Shown: positions 8,214 to 17,640 of the stretch, one piece after another
Layout: each line of letters begins with the position of its first letter
Numbering within the stretch: the first letter of the stretch is position 1
Source of the DNA: Stenomitos rutilans HA7619-LM2
GTDB lineage: Bacteria; Cyanobacteriota; Cyanobacteriia; Leptolyngbyales; Leptolyngbyaceae
DNA: 64,000 nt
Reading direction: 5' to 3'
Assembly: GCA_019358945.1 (NCBI GenBank)
Contig: JAHHIE010000013.1
Location: 1 to 64,000, forward strand
Made by a program: the position numbers and the translations under genes
Notes under the pieces: generated by a model
Told to the model about the DNA's origin: nothing
What the model saw: the letters and a program-made list of their open reading frames with translations, nothing else
Database searches by the model: none

Positions 8214-8520
8214 AATCTGCCCAGTATGCTTTCGCTTTACGAATATCGCGCTCTTGCGTCTTTTTAACTCCTCCATGAAGGAGTACAACAGTTAAGCCTT
8301 TCTGACCATAGTAAATTCTGTAGCCAGGACCACTATCAACCTTAAACTCAGAAACTCCTTCACCAAGAGGCTCAGAGTTATTATCAGTTAAAAGACCACG
8401 ACTAACTTTATCGATTGCCTTGTCAATGAGAGTCTGCGTCTTTTCACTTTTCAGCGAATTAAACCACTCATCAATCGGCGTTATACGACTGCTGACGGCA
8501 AGGTTCCTTATTAATGCAAT
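8185..8520 (-). pseudogene. RelE/HigB-like killer protein without a usable start
   Basis: The frame encodes PIDEWFNSLKSEKTQ near its start, then GEGVSEFKVDSGPGYRIYYG, then VVLLHGGVKKTQERDI and AKAYWADY. These are the hallmark segments of the putative addiction-module killer family (RelE fold; the Gly-Pro-Gly-Tyr-Arg and Gly-Gly-x-Lys motifs). The open frame begins just after a TGA at 8524, and no ATG, GTG or TTG occurs before the conserved part. The N-terminal strand that family members normally have also looks short. It is therefore probably dead, in keeping with the broken antitoxin that overlaps its end (stop at 8185). Confidence 0.65.
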
Positions 8521-8573
8521 GTGTCAACCCTTTTCGACATTAGGTAATGCCAATTTTGAGTTTCACAGAGCAA

Positions 8574-10304
8574 CTAAAACAAGAAGTAGCGTTGTGCCAT
8601 GGGTAGGACGGTAGCGGGTTCGCAGGTAAGGAGTTCTCCGTCAGCGCGGACTTCGTAGGTTTCGGGATCGACGTCCATCTTGGGTGTGGCGTCGTTAAGC
8701 TTCAGGTCTTTTTTCGTGAGCTTGCGAATGCCAGACACTGCGACGGCTTTCTTCTGCAAACCGAGTTGGTCAGGGATGCCTTTTTTAAGGGCAGTTTTGG
8801 AGACAAAGGTAAGAGAGGTTGCCGCGATCGCGCCGCCAAAGCTGGCAAACATGGGACGCATATGGATTGGCTGTGGGGTCGGAATGCTGGCGTTCGCATC
8901 GCCCATTTGTGCCCAACCAATTAAGCCACCTTTGATGACCACTTCGGGCTTCACGCCAAACATTGCGGGTCGCCACAGGCACAAATCTGCTAACTTTCCA
9001 ACTTCAACGGAACCGACGTGGGCAGCAATGCCGTGAGTGATGGCAGGATTGATCGTGTATTTGGCAATGTAGCGTTTGGCGCGGAAGTTGTCGTTGCGGT
9101 TGTGGGATTCAACGGTGCCTTCGGTGTGCGGAGCGAGCCAGCCACGATCGAACTTCATTTTGTGAGCGGTTTGCCAGGTGCGGATGATGACTTCGCCAAT
9201 GCGTCCCATTGCCTGCGAGTCGGACGACAACATGCTGAACGCGCCAATATCGTGCAGGATATCTTCAGCGGCGATCGTCTCACGGCGAATGCGGGACTCA
9301 GCAAAGGCTACATCCTCGGCGATTGCCGGATCAAGGTGATGGCAGACCATCAGCATATCCAGGTGTTCGTCGAGCGTGTTTTGGGTATAGGGACGAGTAG
9401 GGTTTGTGGAGGATGGCAGCACATTGAGTTCGCCACAGATTTTAATAATGTCGGGTGCATGTCCGCCGCCTGCGCCTTCGGTGTGATAGGTGTGGATGAC
9501 ACGATTTTTGAAGGCTGCGATCGTGTCTTCCACAAAGCCTGCTTCGTTTAGCGTATCGGTGTGGATGGCGACCTGCACATCGTAGTCATCGGCAACGCTC
9601 AGGCAGGTGTCGATCGCGGCAGGTGTAGTGCCCCAATCTTCGTGGAGCTTTAGCCCTATCACGCCTGCTTCTACCTGCTCGACCAAACCTCCGGGTTTCG
9701 CACTATTGCCTTTGCCCGTAAAGCCAATGTTGATAGGAAAGGCGTCTGCCGCTTGTAGCATCCGATAAATATTCCAGGGACCGGGAGTACAGGTGGTGGC
9801 GCTGGTGCCTGCGGCTGGGCCTGTACCGCCACCGACGAGCGTAGTAACACCGGACGCGATCGCCACTTCAATTTGTTGGGGGCAGATAAAGTGAATGTGG
9901 GTATCGATGCCGCCAGCCGTGAGAATCATCCCTTCGCCCGCGATCGCCTCGGTACCGGGGCCAATGATGATGTTTACATTGTCTTGAATGTGAGGATTGC
10001 CCGCTTTGCCGATCGCATGAATTTTGCCGCCCTTGAGGCCAATATCGGCTTTGACAATGCCCCACCAGTCGAGAATGAGCGCGTTGGTGATCACCGTATC
10101 AACGGCACCATCGGCATTGGTAATCGGTGACTGACCCATGCCTTCTCGAATGACTTTGCCGCCGCCGAATTTAACCTCATCGCCGTAGGTGGTGTAGTCC
10201 GCCTCGACTTCAATGATTAAATCCGTATCGGCCAAACGGACGCGATCGCCCACGGTAGGGCCATAGGTTTCCGCATAGGCGCGGCGGTTCATTCTGTAGC
10301 TCAT
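8574..10304 (-). CDS. ureC: Urease alpha subunit UreC
   Basis: This is the catalytic urease subunit, 576 residues, which hydrolyses urea to ammonia and carbamate with two nickel ions. The metal ligands are visible: His136 and His138 (GGIDTHIHF), the carbamylated Lys219 (GLKLHEDWG) with His221, the [12 protein letters not shown] histidines near 275, and the flap Cys near 321 (MVCHHLD). The C-terminus MAQRYFLF is standard. Length is slightly above the usual 568-572. The gene stands alone: the structural partners ureA and ureB are not upstream, and no accessory gene (ureD, E, F, G) is in the window, so those must lie elsewhere. A MITE-like element lies about 180 bases upstream. Confidence 0.96.
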   Translation of the reverse strand: MSYRMNRRAYAETYGPTVGDRVRLADTDLIIEVEADYTTYGDEVKFGGGKVIREGMGQSPITNADGAVDTVITNALILDWWGIVKADIGLKGGKIHAIGKAGNPHIQDNVNIIIGPGTEAIAGEGMILTAGGIDTHIHFICPQQIEVAIASGVTTLVGGGTGPAAGTSATTCTPGPWNIYRMLQAADAFPINIGFTGKGNSAKPGGLVEQVEAGVIGLKLHEDWGTTPAAIDTCLSVADDYDVQVAIHTDTLNEAGFVEDTIAAFKNRVIHTYHTEGAGGGHAPDIIKICGELNVLPSSTNPTRPYTQNTLDEHLDMLMVCHHLDPAIAEDVAFAESRIRRETIAAEDILHDIGAFSMLSSDSQAMGRIGEVIIRTWQTAHKMKFDRGWLAPHTEGTVESHNRNDNFRAKRYIAKYTINPAITHGIAAHVGSVEVGKLADLCLWRPAMFGVKPEVVIKGGLIGWAQMGDANASIPTPQPIHMRPMFASFGGAIAATSLTFVSKTALKKGIPDQLGLQKKAVAVSGIRKLTKKDLKLNDATPKMDVDPETYEVRADGELLTCEPATVLPMAQRYFLF

Positions 10305-10317
10305 GGTGACTCCTCAC

Positions 10318-10506
10318 TCAAATTCTCTGCCCCATTGGAAACCCTGCACAGTATTGATGATCACGACGACACACTGCTGTTGGGTCTTCAGCTTCATTAG
10401 AATACCGCTCTGCCAATGGCTTTCGAGTTAAATCTACGACAGAATCGACTATAAACTGTAGGTCAACCTCTAAATTGGTTAGCCAAGACTTACGCATTTT
10501 GACCAA
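10318..10506 (-). CDS. Short uncharacterised ORF before ureC
   Basis: A 62-residue frame ends 13 bases before the ureC start. It contains WLTNLEVDLQFIVDSVVDL and CRRDHQYCAG, which do not match any urease subunit I know. Its first codons fall within a MITE-like repeat. It may be a small gene or the tail of a gene cut by the repeat; coding status is uncertain. Confidence 0.25.
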   Translation of the reverse strand: MVKMRKSWLTNLEVDLQFIVDSVVDLTRKPLAERYSNEAEDPTAVCRRDHQYCAGFPMGQRI

Positions 10507-10583
10507 AACCTCGGAGGTTTGAGCGAGTACCTTTGGTGACGACGCCTGATGCTTGGTTAAAACCTCCGAGGTTTGCGCAAGTC
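10487..10583. mobile_element. MITE-like 97-bp element
   Basis: The ends are inverted copies of GACTTRCGCA (10487-10496 and 10574-10583). Inside them lie a second inverted pair, AAACCTCGGAGGTTT (10506-10520) and AAACCTCCGAGGTTT (10560-10574). The same inner core forms a hairpin at 58448-58480. Ends of the GACTTACGCA type are frequent in cyanobacterial MITEs from memory. No clear target duplication is visible. Confidence 0.5.
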
Positions 10584-10586
10584 CTA

Positions 10587-11192
10587 TTAGCTTGCTTTAC
10601 GGCAGGTTTCCTTCAGCACAGGTTGCCAGTCTTTTTTCACCGGATCAGATTGGTCATAGGTGGCTTCAAACGCGCGATCGCCCTTTTTCACGATCGTTTC
10701 TCGCAGTCCACTTCTCTGAGTGCCACGCACCACGCTGCCTTCCCAGATCCAACGTTCACCTGACCAACCATCAGAGAGCAGATTGATAAATTGACCGTCG
10801 CCTGTCAGAATGGTGCGCCCAAAGCGTTTGGTCAAGGTGTTGTACCCCAAGGTATCGTGCGTAATGGCAACGTTCTGCTTAGTGGCTGCTTGCCCTAAAA
10901 ACCAAAAGTTATTGAGTTTGCGCTTGATGCTCCACATAAAAGGCTCTGCGGACTTGTCAGCAGGGGCAACCGCTGGTCTGACTGCACACGACCACGTACC
11001 CTCAAAGTATTGCAGTTGCTCAAGTTGCGGATCGGGCTTGGGTAAAGCAGTGGCAGGTGGTTCAGCCGCGTGGACAGGAAGGCGCGCAACGGTAAGGGCG
11101 ATCGCACTGACATAGCTCACCAAGCGGACGAGATCACCGATTGTCAAACTAACTGTTCCCGCCTTAACGCAACCATTCGTTCTGTCGTTCAT
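10587..11192 (-). CDS. Secreted DUF1579-like protein
   Basis: The 201-residue protein has a signal peptide (hydrophobic stretch about 19-36, cleavage probably after VHA near residue 42), so it is exported. The mature part begins with Pro-rich sequence and then QYFEGTWSCAVRP. A strand-rich body follows with TLGYNTLTKRFGRTIL, DGWSGERWIWEGSV and FEATYDQSDP, resembling the DUF1579/lipocalin-like barrel proteins that begin with a 'GTW' motif. Two cysteines (in TWSC and the C-terminal TCRK) could pair. The ligand is unknown. Its stop lies just outside the MITE-like element before ureC. Confidence 0.6.
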   Translation of the reverse strand: MNDRTNGCVKAGTVSLTIGDLVRLVSYVSAIALTVARLPVHAAEPPATALPKPDPQLEQLQYFEGTWSCAVRPAVAPADKSAEPFMWSIKRKLNNFWFLGQAATKQNVAITHDTLGYNTLTKRFGRTILTGDGQFINLLSDGWSGERWIWEGSVVRGTQRSGLRETIVKKGDRAFEATYDQSDPVKKDWQPVLKETCRKAS

Positions 11193-11242
11193 TGGATCGT
11201 CTTAGCTAAATCTTGGTTCAGAGCTTCTACTCACGCTTTCTG

Positions 11243-11611
11243 CTATGGGGTCATGACGTGTTCTTGCAGAACTTCTAACGGTACTACGTTCAGTGTGGCT
11301 TCATGGGTTGCAGATAGGACGATCGGCGGAGCAACGCCTGCATCAAGGGCTTCTTTCCAGCGCGAAACGCACAAACACCACTGGTCACCAGGGTTTAAAC
11401 CTGGGAAGCTGTAGGCTGGAACGGGTGTACTCAAGTTATTTCCTCTGGCTTTTGTAAAGGCCAGAAACTCTTCGGTGACTTGAGCGCACACGACATGCGT
11501 ACCTGTATCTTGTGGCCCCGTTTCACATGCGCCATTCCGGTAAAAGCCAGTCATGGGATTGGTGCAGCAAAGCTCAAGTTTTTTTCCCAGCACATTCTTT
11601 GCGTCTGTCAT
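11243..11611 (-). CDS. DUF2237 family protein
   Basis: This 122-residue protein belongs to the DUF2237 family, small cytosolic proteins of unknown function. Family landmarks are KNVLGKKLELCCTNPMTGFYRNG at the start, HVVCAQVTEEFLAFTKARGNNLSTP in the middle, and GLNPGDQWCLCVSRW with APPIVLSATHEATL near the end. Several conserved cysteines (CC near 15, C near 42, WCLC near 79-81) suggest metal or redox use, but this is not established. The length is typical. Confidence 0.85.
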   Translation of the reverse strand: MTDAKNVLGKKLELCCTNPMTGFYRNGACETGPQDTGTHVVCAQVTEEFLAFTKARGNNLSTPVPAYSFPGLNPGDQWCLCVSRWKEALDAGVAPPIVLSATHEATLNVVPLEVLQEHVMTP

Positions 11612-11805
11612 GCCCTTGCTCCTGATGAATGGGTTCGCTACGTTGATCGTTAAAGTTAATGCCTGGAAGACGATCGCCTACCATTCTATAAGCCACCCAC
11701 TTTTGGTAGACCGACTCTGCCGTTTTTGATGCTGTTATTAGAGCCATATTTACATGATCGCACCCTTGATCTGCCCTTTTCAAATCGCTCCAGGATCTCC
11801 AATTT

Positions 11806-12321
11806 TCATAGCTTGGCAGGGGTTGATTCAAACGTAAGCTTTGACTGCTGCGGGTCAATTTGGGGTGCAAGTTCGTAAACATTACGATAGCCGTAATTGT
11901 ACAGCGCAATGTAGGTTGAGAGATTGAGCGCTGCTGCTGGAGCTTTTGTCGGAAAGGGTGCCTCAGCGTTGACGAAATTATTGTTGCAATAAATGAGAAT
12001 CCGCGTTGCTTTGTTGGGCAAGGTGCGTTTCAGGCTGTCTACCGTGATGTCTGGAAAACTCAGGTTGATCGCACCTTTGATATGCAAAAGATCATACTTT
12101 TCACGACTACGGGCATCCAGGACGATCGTACCTGGTTCACGGCTTATGCGAATGAAATCAGCTTCCGAAAGTCTGCGTGTAGCTCGATGCTTTGCAGCCT
12201 CAGACGAAACGCGAAGATACCCATCCATATCGATCGCTGGGTTTTCAGGAGGCTGGGGGGCAGCCAGGATGCCGTCTGAAAAAGCGACGCAAAAAAGGAG
12301 CGCGATGACGAGAGGTTTCAT
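11806..12321 (-). CDS. Exported rhodanese-domain protein
   Basis: From the Met at 12321 the product is 171 residues; a longer frame to 12363 adds 14 polar residues before the signal peptide and is less likely. The signal peptide reads KPLVIALLFCVAFSDG and ends before AAPQ. The rhodanese domain has the entry segment FIRISREPGTIVLDARS and the active-site loop ILIYCNNNF with the probable catalytic Cys, then an Asn/Ala-rich helix and YGYRNVYEL. A periplasmic sulfurtransferase or a thiosulfate/phosphate-sensing role would fit the family. The loop CNNNF differs from the classic CRxGxR form, so substrate choice is unclear. Confidence 0.75.
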   Translation of the reverse strand: MKPLVIALLFCVAFSDGILAAPQPPENPAIDMDGYLRVSSEAAKHRATRRLSEADFIRISREPGTIVLDARSREKYDLLHIKGAINLSFPDITVDSLKRTLPNKATRILIYCNNNFVNAEAPFPTKAPAAALNLSTYIALYNYGYRNVYELAPQIDPQQSKLTFESTPAKL

Positions 12322-12447
12322 AAAGTGACTTTGTTGAACAGGCGTTGACGAGGGCAAAGTCATTCAGCACCAAGAGGCAGAACTACTTCACTATTCCTGC
12401 TTCCTGGTGCTCAAATGTTTCTGCCGTTGTCTCAAAATAGCGCATGC

Positions 12448-15400
12448 TTACTGCACTTGCGTGAGCACTTTTTCAGTGATGGCTTCGGGGTTTGCTTCGG
12501 GGGAGTCTTTTTCAGAGGGTGGCACCAGTTGCCAGAACTTAGGTAGGTAGTCTGCCCAGTTCGCCAGGATGGTTTTGGCGTTTTGGCTACCCGTGCGATC
12601 GGCGTGCGCCTCAATCAACTCTTTCAACTGTTGCTCTCCGGCAGGTGCTGTCATGCGCTGGACTTTCACAATTTCAGGGTTAACTTTCGTGGGGAACGTG
12701 CCATCTTCGTCCAAAAAGTAGGCCAGACCGCCCGTCATGCCTGCACCCACGTTGCGTCCGGTATGACCCAGCACAACGATGATACCCCCCGTCATGTATT
12801 CGCAGCAGTGGTCGCCCGCCCCTTCGACGACGGCCTGTGCTTTGGAGTTGCGCACGGCGAAGCGTTCACCCGCCTGACCATAGGCAAAGAGCGTGCCACC
12901 CGTTGCGCCGTAAAGGCAGGTGTTGCCAATAATGACGTTTTCGGAGGGGTTGTAGGTGGCAGCAGCAGGCGGGACGATGACGATATCGCCCCCGTGTAAG
13001 CCTTTACCCACATAGTCGTTGGCCTCCCCTTCCAAATGGAGCGTCATGCCTGGAAGATTAAAGGCACCAAAGCTCTGACCCACGCTCCCTTTGACGTTCA
13101 GCGTAATGTGCCCACCAAAGCCGTTATTGCCGTATTGACGCGCGATCGCACCTGCCAAACGGGTGCCGATCGTCCGATCCGTGTTAACTACATCGATCGT
13201 TTTGGTCACGCTGGACTGGTTGGCGATCGCGGCCTGAATGTCTGGATCGCTCAAGAGTTGATCATCCAGCACAAAGCCGTTGCTGTGTACCGATTCATGT
13301 ACCAGCCAGGAGCGATCGTCCCGCGTATCGGGCAGTTGCGTCAGGCAATCGAGGTTCAAGCGTTGGGTTTTGGGAATGGTGACACCTTCCCGCACTTTCA
13401 AGAGGTCAGCGCGACCAATGATGTCATTCAAGGAGCGGTAGCCCAGCTTTGCCAGCAGCGATCGGGCTTCTTCGGCAATGAAAAAGAAGAAATTGACGAC
13501 CTGCTCTGGCATTCCAGGAAACCGTTTGCGTAGCTCATCGCGCTGGCTGGCAACCCCAACCGGGCAGTTGTTGGTATGGCAAATGCGGGCCATAATGCAG
13601 CCTTCGGCAATCATCGCAATGGAGCCAAAGCCAAACTCTTCACCGCCCATTAATGCTGCCATGACAACATCCCAACCCGTTTTAATGCCACCATCGACTC
13701 GTAGCAGCACTCGATCGCGCAGTTCGTTTTGCATCAGCGCCCGATGGACTTCTGTTAGCCCCAGTTCCCACGGACTCCCCGCGTGTTTGATCGAACTCAG
13801 CGGCGAGGCACCTGTACCGCCGTCGTGCCCCGAGATCTGAATAATGTCCGCATTAGCTTTGGCTACCCCAGCAGCGACTGTGCCAATTCCCACTTCTGCA
13901 ACGAGCTTGACCGAAACCTGCGCTTCAGGATTGATTTGGTGTAAGTCAAAGATGAGCTGTGCCAGATCCTCGATCGAGTAAATGTCGTGATGAGGCGGTG
14001 GCGAAATCAGGGTTACACCGGGCTTTGAGCGACGCAACATGGCAATATACGGACTCACCTTCGGTCCAGGAAGTTGTCCGCCTTCACCGGGTTTTGCACC
14101 CTGCGCCATCTTAATTTCAAGCTGTTTGGCGCTCATTAAATATTCGGGTGTCACGCCAAAGCGACCCGATGCCACTTGCTTGATGGCAGAATTCGCGGTG
14201 TCACCATTCCGCAAACCGTTGAGATGGGGAAACACGGGAGAATGCCCCTGGTTATCCACATCGCTCAACACCTGGAAGCGCGTCGGATCTTCGCCCCCTT
14301 CACCAGAGTTGGATTTGCCACCAATCCGGTTCATGGCGATCGCCAGCGTTTCGTGTGCCTCTCGTGACAACGCGCCTAACGACATGCCACCCGTACAAAA
14401 GCGTTGCACGATCGCACTCGCAGGCTCTACTTCGTCTAGCGGAATCGAGGGGCGATCGCTCTTCACATCCAGCAAATCTCGTAAGGCTGTCAACGGACGC
14501 TCTTCCAGATACTTCTGGTACAGCGTGTAGTGGTCATAGCTTTTGTCTGCAACGGCTTTGTGCAGATATTTCGCCATTTCGGGGCTGTTCATGTGATATT
14601 CGCCGCCGGGACGATAGTTGAAGAAGCCGTAGTTTTCCAGCTTCTTGCCGTGGAGTGCTGGAAACGCCCGCTGGTGAAACGAAACCACTTCTTGCGCCAA
14701 ATCTGCCACGCTCAAGCCGCCTAAGCGTGAGGCCGTGCCAGAAAAGCCGAGGTGTAGCAAATCGCCACCAATGCCGATCGCTTCAAAAATTTGGGCACCG
14801 TGGTAGCTGACCAGGAGCGAAATGCCCATCTTGGAGAGAATTTTGAGCAGTCCGTCTTCGATCGCCTTACGGAAGTTGCCCTGTGCGGCTGACAGGGTAA
14901 TCGCCTTGAGCTTGCCCCGCTCCATAAAGCTCTGGGTTTTGGGGTCAGTCCACCACTGACGCACCGTTTCTAACGCTAAGTACGGACAAGCGGCACTGGC
15001 TCCGTACCCAATGAGACACGCAAAATGATGGGTACTCCAACACTGAGCGGTATCGGCAATCAGCGAGGCTTTCATGCGTAAGCCCTGACGAATCAGATGA
15101 TGATGCACCGCTCCGATCGCCAGCAGCGGCGGAATGTAGGTATAGTCCTCACTGAGGCCGATATTCCCCGCGTGACCTGAGCGATCGCTCAAGATCAGAA
15201 TTTTCTTGCCTGCACGAACCGCTTCTGCGGCGTTTTGGCAAAGGGCCGTGACGGCTCGCTGCAACCCATCAGGCCCTTGCGAGAGTTCGAACAGCGTGGA
15301 AAGGTCAGCCGTTTCAAACCGAGAGTGACGAATCTGATCGAGTTCGGCATCGTTTAGAACAGGCGATTCCAGCTTGAGCAGATGGGCATACTTCGCACCC

Positions 15401-17106
15401 TCTTCAAGCAAATTGCCCCGTTCACCTAGTTGAATCGCTAGTGACATTACCAGCTTTTCTCGCAAGGGATCGATCGGTGGGTTTGTCACCTGAGCAAACC
15501 GCTGTTTGAAGTAGTCGTACAGCAGGCGCGGTTTTTCAGACAGCACCGCCAGCGGAATATCATCCCCCATACAGAAGGTCGGCTCCTTGCCCTGAGCGCC
15601 CATCTCCTGGATAATCATTTCTACGTCCTCTGCGGTGTAGCCAAAGGCTGTTTGATAGCGCAGCAAGTCCCCTTGTAGAATAGAGGGCACATTTTCAGCA
15701 AACGGCTCGTGCTTCAGGTCATAGCGATTTTGCTTGAGCCACTCACCGTAAGGCTTGGCGCTGGCAACCCGCTGCTTGATTTCCCAGTTTTTCTGAATTT
15801 CGTGCGTCTCCAGATCAACGGCAATCATCTGACCAGGCCCTAAACGCCCCTTCTCAATCACGTCTGCTTCGGGCAGATCGACCACGCCTGCTTCAGAAGC
15901 CACGACGATGTAGCCATCTCGCGTAATGCTGTAACGAGCGGGGCGCAACCCGTTGCGATCGAGCGTCGCACCCACTACCTTACCGTCACTAAATACCAAT
16001 AGCGCTGGCCCATCCCAGGGTTCCTGAATGCCGCTGTAGTATTCGTAGAAGTCAACAATTTCGGGATGATCGGCCAGATCCGGCTGATTTTGATAGGCTT
16101 CGGGCACCATGATCATCATTGCTTCTTGAGGGCTGCGACCCGATCGCACCAGCAGTTCAAACACGTTATCCAGGTTCGCAGAGTCGCTATTGTCGAGGTT
16201 AACGGCAGGCTTTAAGTCAATGAGGCGATCGCCCCAGCAAGAGTGCTCCAAATCGGCTTCCCGCGCCATCATCCAGTTGACGTTGCCCAACAGTGTATTG
16301 ATTTCGCCATTGTGCCCCAGCAAGCGCATAGGCTGTGCCAGAGGCCATTTGGGCAGCGTATTGGTGCTAAAGCGACGATGATAGACTGCAAACGTACTTT
16401 TGTATTCTGGTTGTTTGAAATCAAGGTAGAACTCACCCAGCACTGCCGATCGCACCATGCCTTTGTAGATGATCGTGCGGTTCGAGAATGAGCAGATATA
16501 GAGATCTGAAACCTCATCTTGCAGAGCAGAACCTTGAACCTCGGTAGGTGCCTTCGCATGAGCGCGTTTGCGGGTCAGGTAAAGCTGCCGTTCCAGCGCT
16601 TCACCCTCCAGCGACGATCGCACCAGCACCTGTTCAATCTGCGGTAAATTTTCGCGGGCTTGTCTGCCTAAAAGGTTCGGCAACGTCGGTACAACCCGCC
16701 AGCCAAGCACAGTCAGCCCTTCCTCTGCGGCAACCTGCTCAAAGACTCGACGGGCGACAACGGCAGCCTCTTCTTTTGCGGGTAGAAAGACCATGCCAAC
16801 CCCTACCTGCTTTCTGGGCGGCATCTCAAGCCCCTCATTTGTCAGCCACTGAACTAGAAGTTCCCAGGGAATAGCCGTCATTAACCCAGCCCCATCGCCT
16901 GAATCCTGATCGGCGCTACAGCCACCGCGATGCTCCAGACAGGCCAAGGCTGAGAGCGCTTTCTCAACGAGATCGTGACTTGTGCGACCCTGGCGATCGA
17001 CAATGAAGCCTACCCCACAGGCATCGCGTTCTTCTACTAACCAGCGCTGACCAGCATACCCACCTGTTTCCTGCTTTTGGTCTTGATTCACAGTTGTTCT
17101 ATCCAT
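12448..17106 (-). CDS. gltB: Glutamate synthase large subunit, probably ferredoxin-dependent
   Basis: This 1552-residue enzyme transfers the amide of glutamine to 2-oxoglutarate, the second half of the GS-GOGAT nitrogen route. The mature N-terminal Cys is Cys30 (ERDACGVGF), the class II amidotransferase nucleophile, so about 29 residues should be removed. After the amidotransferase come the central domain, the FMN-binding synthase domain ([18 protein letters not shown] and [16 protein letters not shown]), the 3Fe-4S cysteine cluster ([15 protein letters not shown]) and the C-terminal beta-helix with Gly repeats. No small subunit (gltD) is adjacent, and the context and length fit the ferredoxin type (glsF/gltS) of cyanobacteria. 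The choice between Fd- and NADH-type was not proven from the ferredoxin loop. Confidence 0.93.
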   Translation of the reverse strand: MDRTTVNQDQKQETGGYAGQRWLVEERDACGVGFIVDRQGRTSHDLVEKALSALACLEHRGGCSADQDSGDGAGLMTAIPWELLVQWLTNEGLEMPPRKQVGVGMVFLPAKEEAAVVARRVFEQVAAEEGLTVLGWRVVPTLPNLLGRQARENLPQIEQVLVRSSLEGEALERQLYLTRKRAHAKAPTEVQGSALQDEVSDLYICSFSNRTIIYKGMVRSAVLGEFYLDFKQPEYKSTFAVYHRRFSTNTLPKWPLAQPMRLLGHNGEINTLLGNVNWMMAREADLEHSCWGDRLIDLKPAVNLDNSDSANLDNVFELLVRSGRSPQEAMMIMVPEAYQNQPDLADHPEIVDFYEYYSGIQEPWDGPALLVFSDGKVVGATLDRNGLRPARYSITRDGYIVVASEAGVVDLPEADVIEKGRLGPGQMIAVDLETHEIQKNWEIKQRVASAKPYGEWLKQNRYDLKHEPFAENVPSILQGDLLRYQTAFGYTAEDVEMIIQEMGAQGKEPTFCMGDDIPLAVLSEKPRLLYDYFKQRFAQVTNPPIDPLREKLVMSLAIQLGERGNLLEEGAKYAHLLKLESPVLNDAELDQIRHSRFETADLSTLFELSQGPDGLQRAVTALCQNAAEAVRAGKKILILSDRSGHAGNIGLSEDYTYIPPLLAIGAVHHHLIRQGLRMKASLIADTAQCWSTHHFACLIGYGASAACPYLALETVRQWWTDPKTQSFMERGKLKAITLSAAQGNFRKAIEDGLLKILSKMGISLLVSYHGAQIFEAIGIGGDLLHLGFSGTASRLGGLSVADLAQEVVSFHQRAFPALHGKKLENYGFFNYRPGGEYHMNSPEMAKYLHKAVADKSYDHYTLYQKYLEERPLTALRDLLDVKSDRPSIPLDEVEPASAIVQRFCTGGMSLGALSREAHETLAIAMNRIGGKSNSGEGGEDPTRFQVLSDVDNQGHSPVFPHLNGLRNGDTANSAIKQVASGRFGVTPEYLMSAKQLEIKMAQGAKPGEGGQLPGPKVSPYIAMLRRSKPGVTLISPPPHHDIYSIEDLAQLIFDLHQINPEAQVSVKLVAEVGIGTVAAGVAKANADIIQISGHDGGTGASPLSSIKHAGSPWELGLTEVHRALMQNELRDRVLLRVDGGIKTGWDVVMAALMGGEEFGFGSIAMIAEGCIMARICHTNNCPVGVASQRDELRKRFPGMPEQVVNFFFFIAEEARSLLAKLGYRSLNDIIGRADLLKVREGVTIPKTQRLNLDCLTQLPDTRDDRSWLVHESVHSNGFVLDDQLLSDPDIQAAIANQSSVTKTIDVVNTDRTIGTRLAGAIARQYGNNGFGGHITLNVKGSVGQSFGAFNLPGMTLHLEGEANDYVGKGLHGGDIVIVPPAAATYNPSENVIIGNTCLYGATGGTLFAYGQAGERFAVRNSKAQAVVEGAGDHCCEYMTGGIIVVLGHTGRNVGAGMTGGLAYFLDEDGTFPTKVNPEIVKVQRMTAPAGEQQLKELIEAHADRTGSQNAKTILANWADYLPKFWQLVPPSEKDSPEANPEAITEKVLTQVQ

Positions 17107-17502
17107 GAGATGGCTTGGTTCCGTTTGTTGATCAAAGGTGCGGTGTAACTGATTAGCGCTGAGCTAGCGCTTTCATTGCGAGTCCAAAGCTAAACCTTTG
17201 GGCAAATCCTCAAAGTGTGGAGAATGTCACCCTATTCTTTCAAAGGATTCAAAATCTGTATATGGGTTCACCTTAAGAGCTGAATGACATCCAACTCTCT
17301 CACGTTCTAAACTGCAATGCTCTTCACTGAAAGACTGAAGCACCGTCGATCGCTAGCAGTCTTTGAAACCCACGAGTGAATCTATTCTGATTCTACATAG
17401 AATCTATACGGTAAGGAGAACAGCCCCTTTGCCCACGTAGTTTGTGAAAGGTGCTCTAGATTGGTTTGCGGCTTTTAGCGGTTGGACTTCAGCGGTTGAA
17501 CA
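17107..17502. other. Divergent intergenic region upstream of glutamate synthase
   Basis: I see no gene. I looked for an NtcA site (GTA-N8-TAC) for the glutamate synthase gene and found no exact match. The right end passes into repeats. Confidence 0.3.
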
Positions 17503-17640
17503 TCAGCGGTCAGCCCGAAATTTAAAGCTAAAAGCTGAAAGCTAAGCCAAAATCATGCATCAGCGGTCAGCCTGGAATTTAAAGCTGAGAGCTGAAAGCT
17601 AAGCCAAAATCATGTTCACAAATCAAATAGGATCGCTATA
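17503..17640 (+). repeat. Tandem leader repeat, copy also found at 35.5 kb
   Basis: Two tandem copies of about 58 bases (17503-17560 and from 17561) share CAGCGGTCAGCC, ATTTAAAGCT and GCTGAAAGCTAAGCC. The second copy continues through CATGTTCACAAATCAAATAG to the start codon of the glycosidase gene. The same ~80-base block, with few changes, ends about 30 bases before pheA at 35485-35565. Confidence 0.85.

Noticed and set aside
9018-9551. Plus-strand frame of 177 codons inside ureC
   Set aside because: Shadow of ureC, whose catalytic residues are all in the minus frame.
12583-12999. Plus-strand open frame of 138 codons inside the glutamate synthase gene, with several similar ones to 16874
   Set aside because: They are complements of a clear 1552-residue coding region and show no independent family motifs.
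17107-17502. NtcA-binding site expected upstream of the glutamate synthase gene
   Set aside because: No exact GTA-N8-TAC with a fitting -10 box was found.
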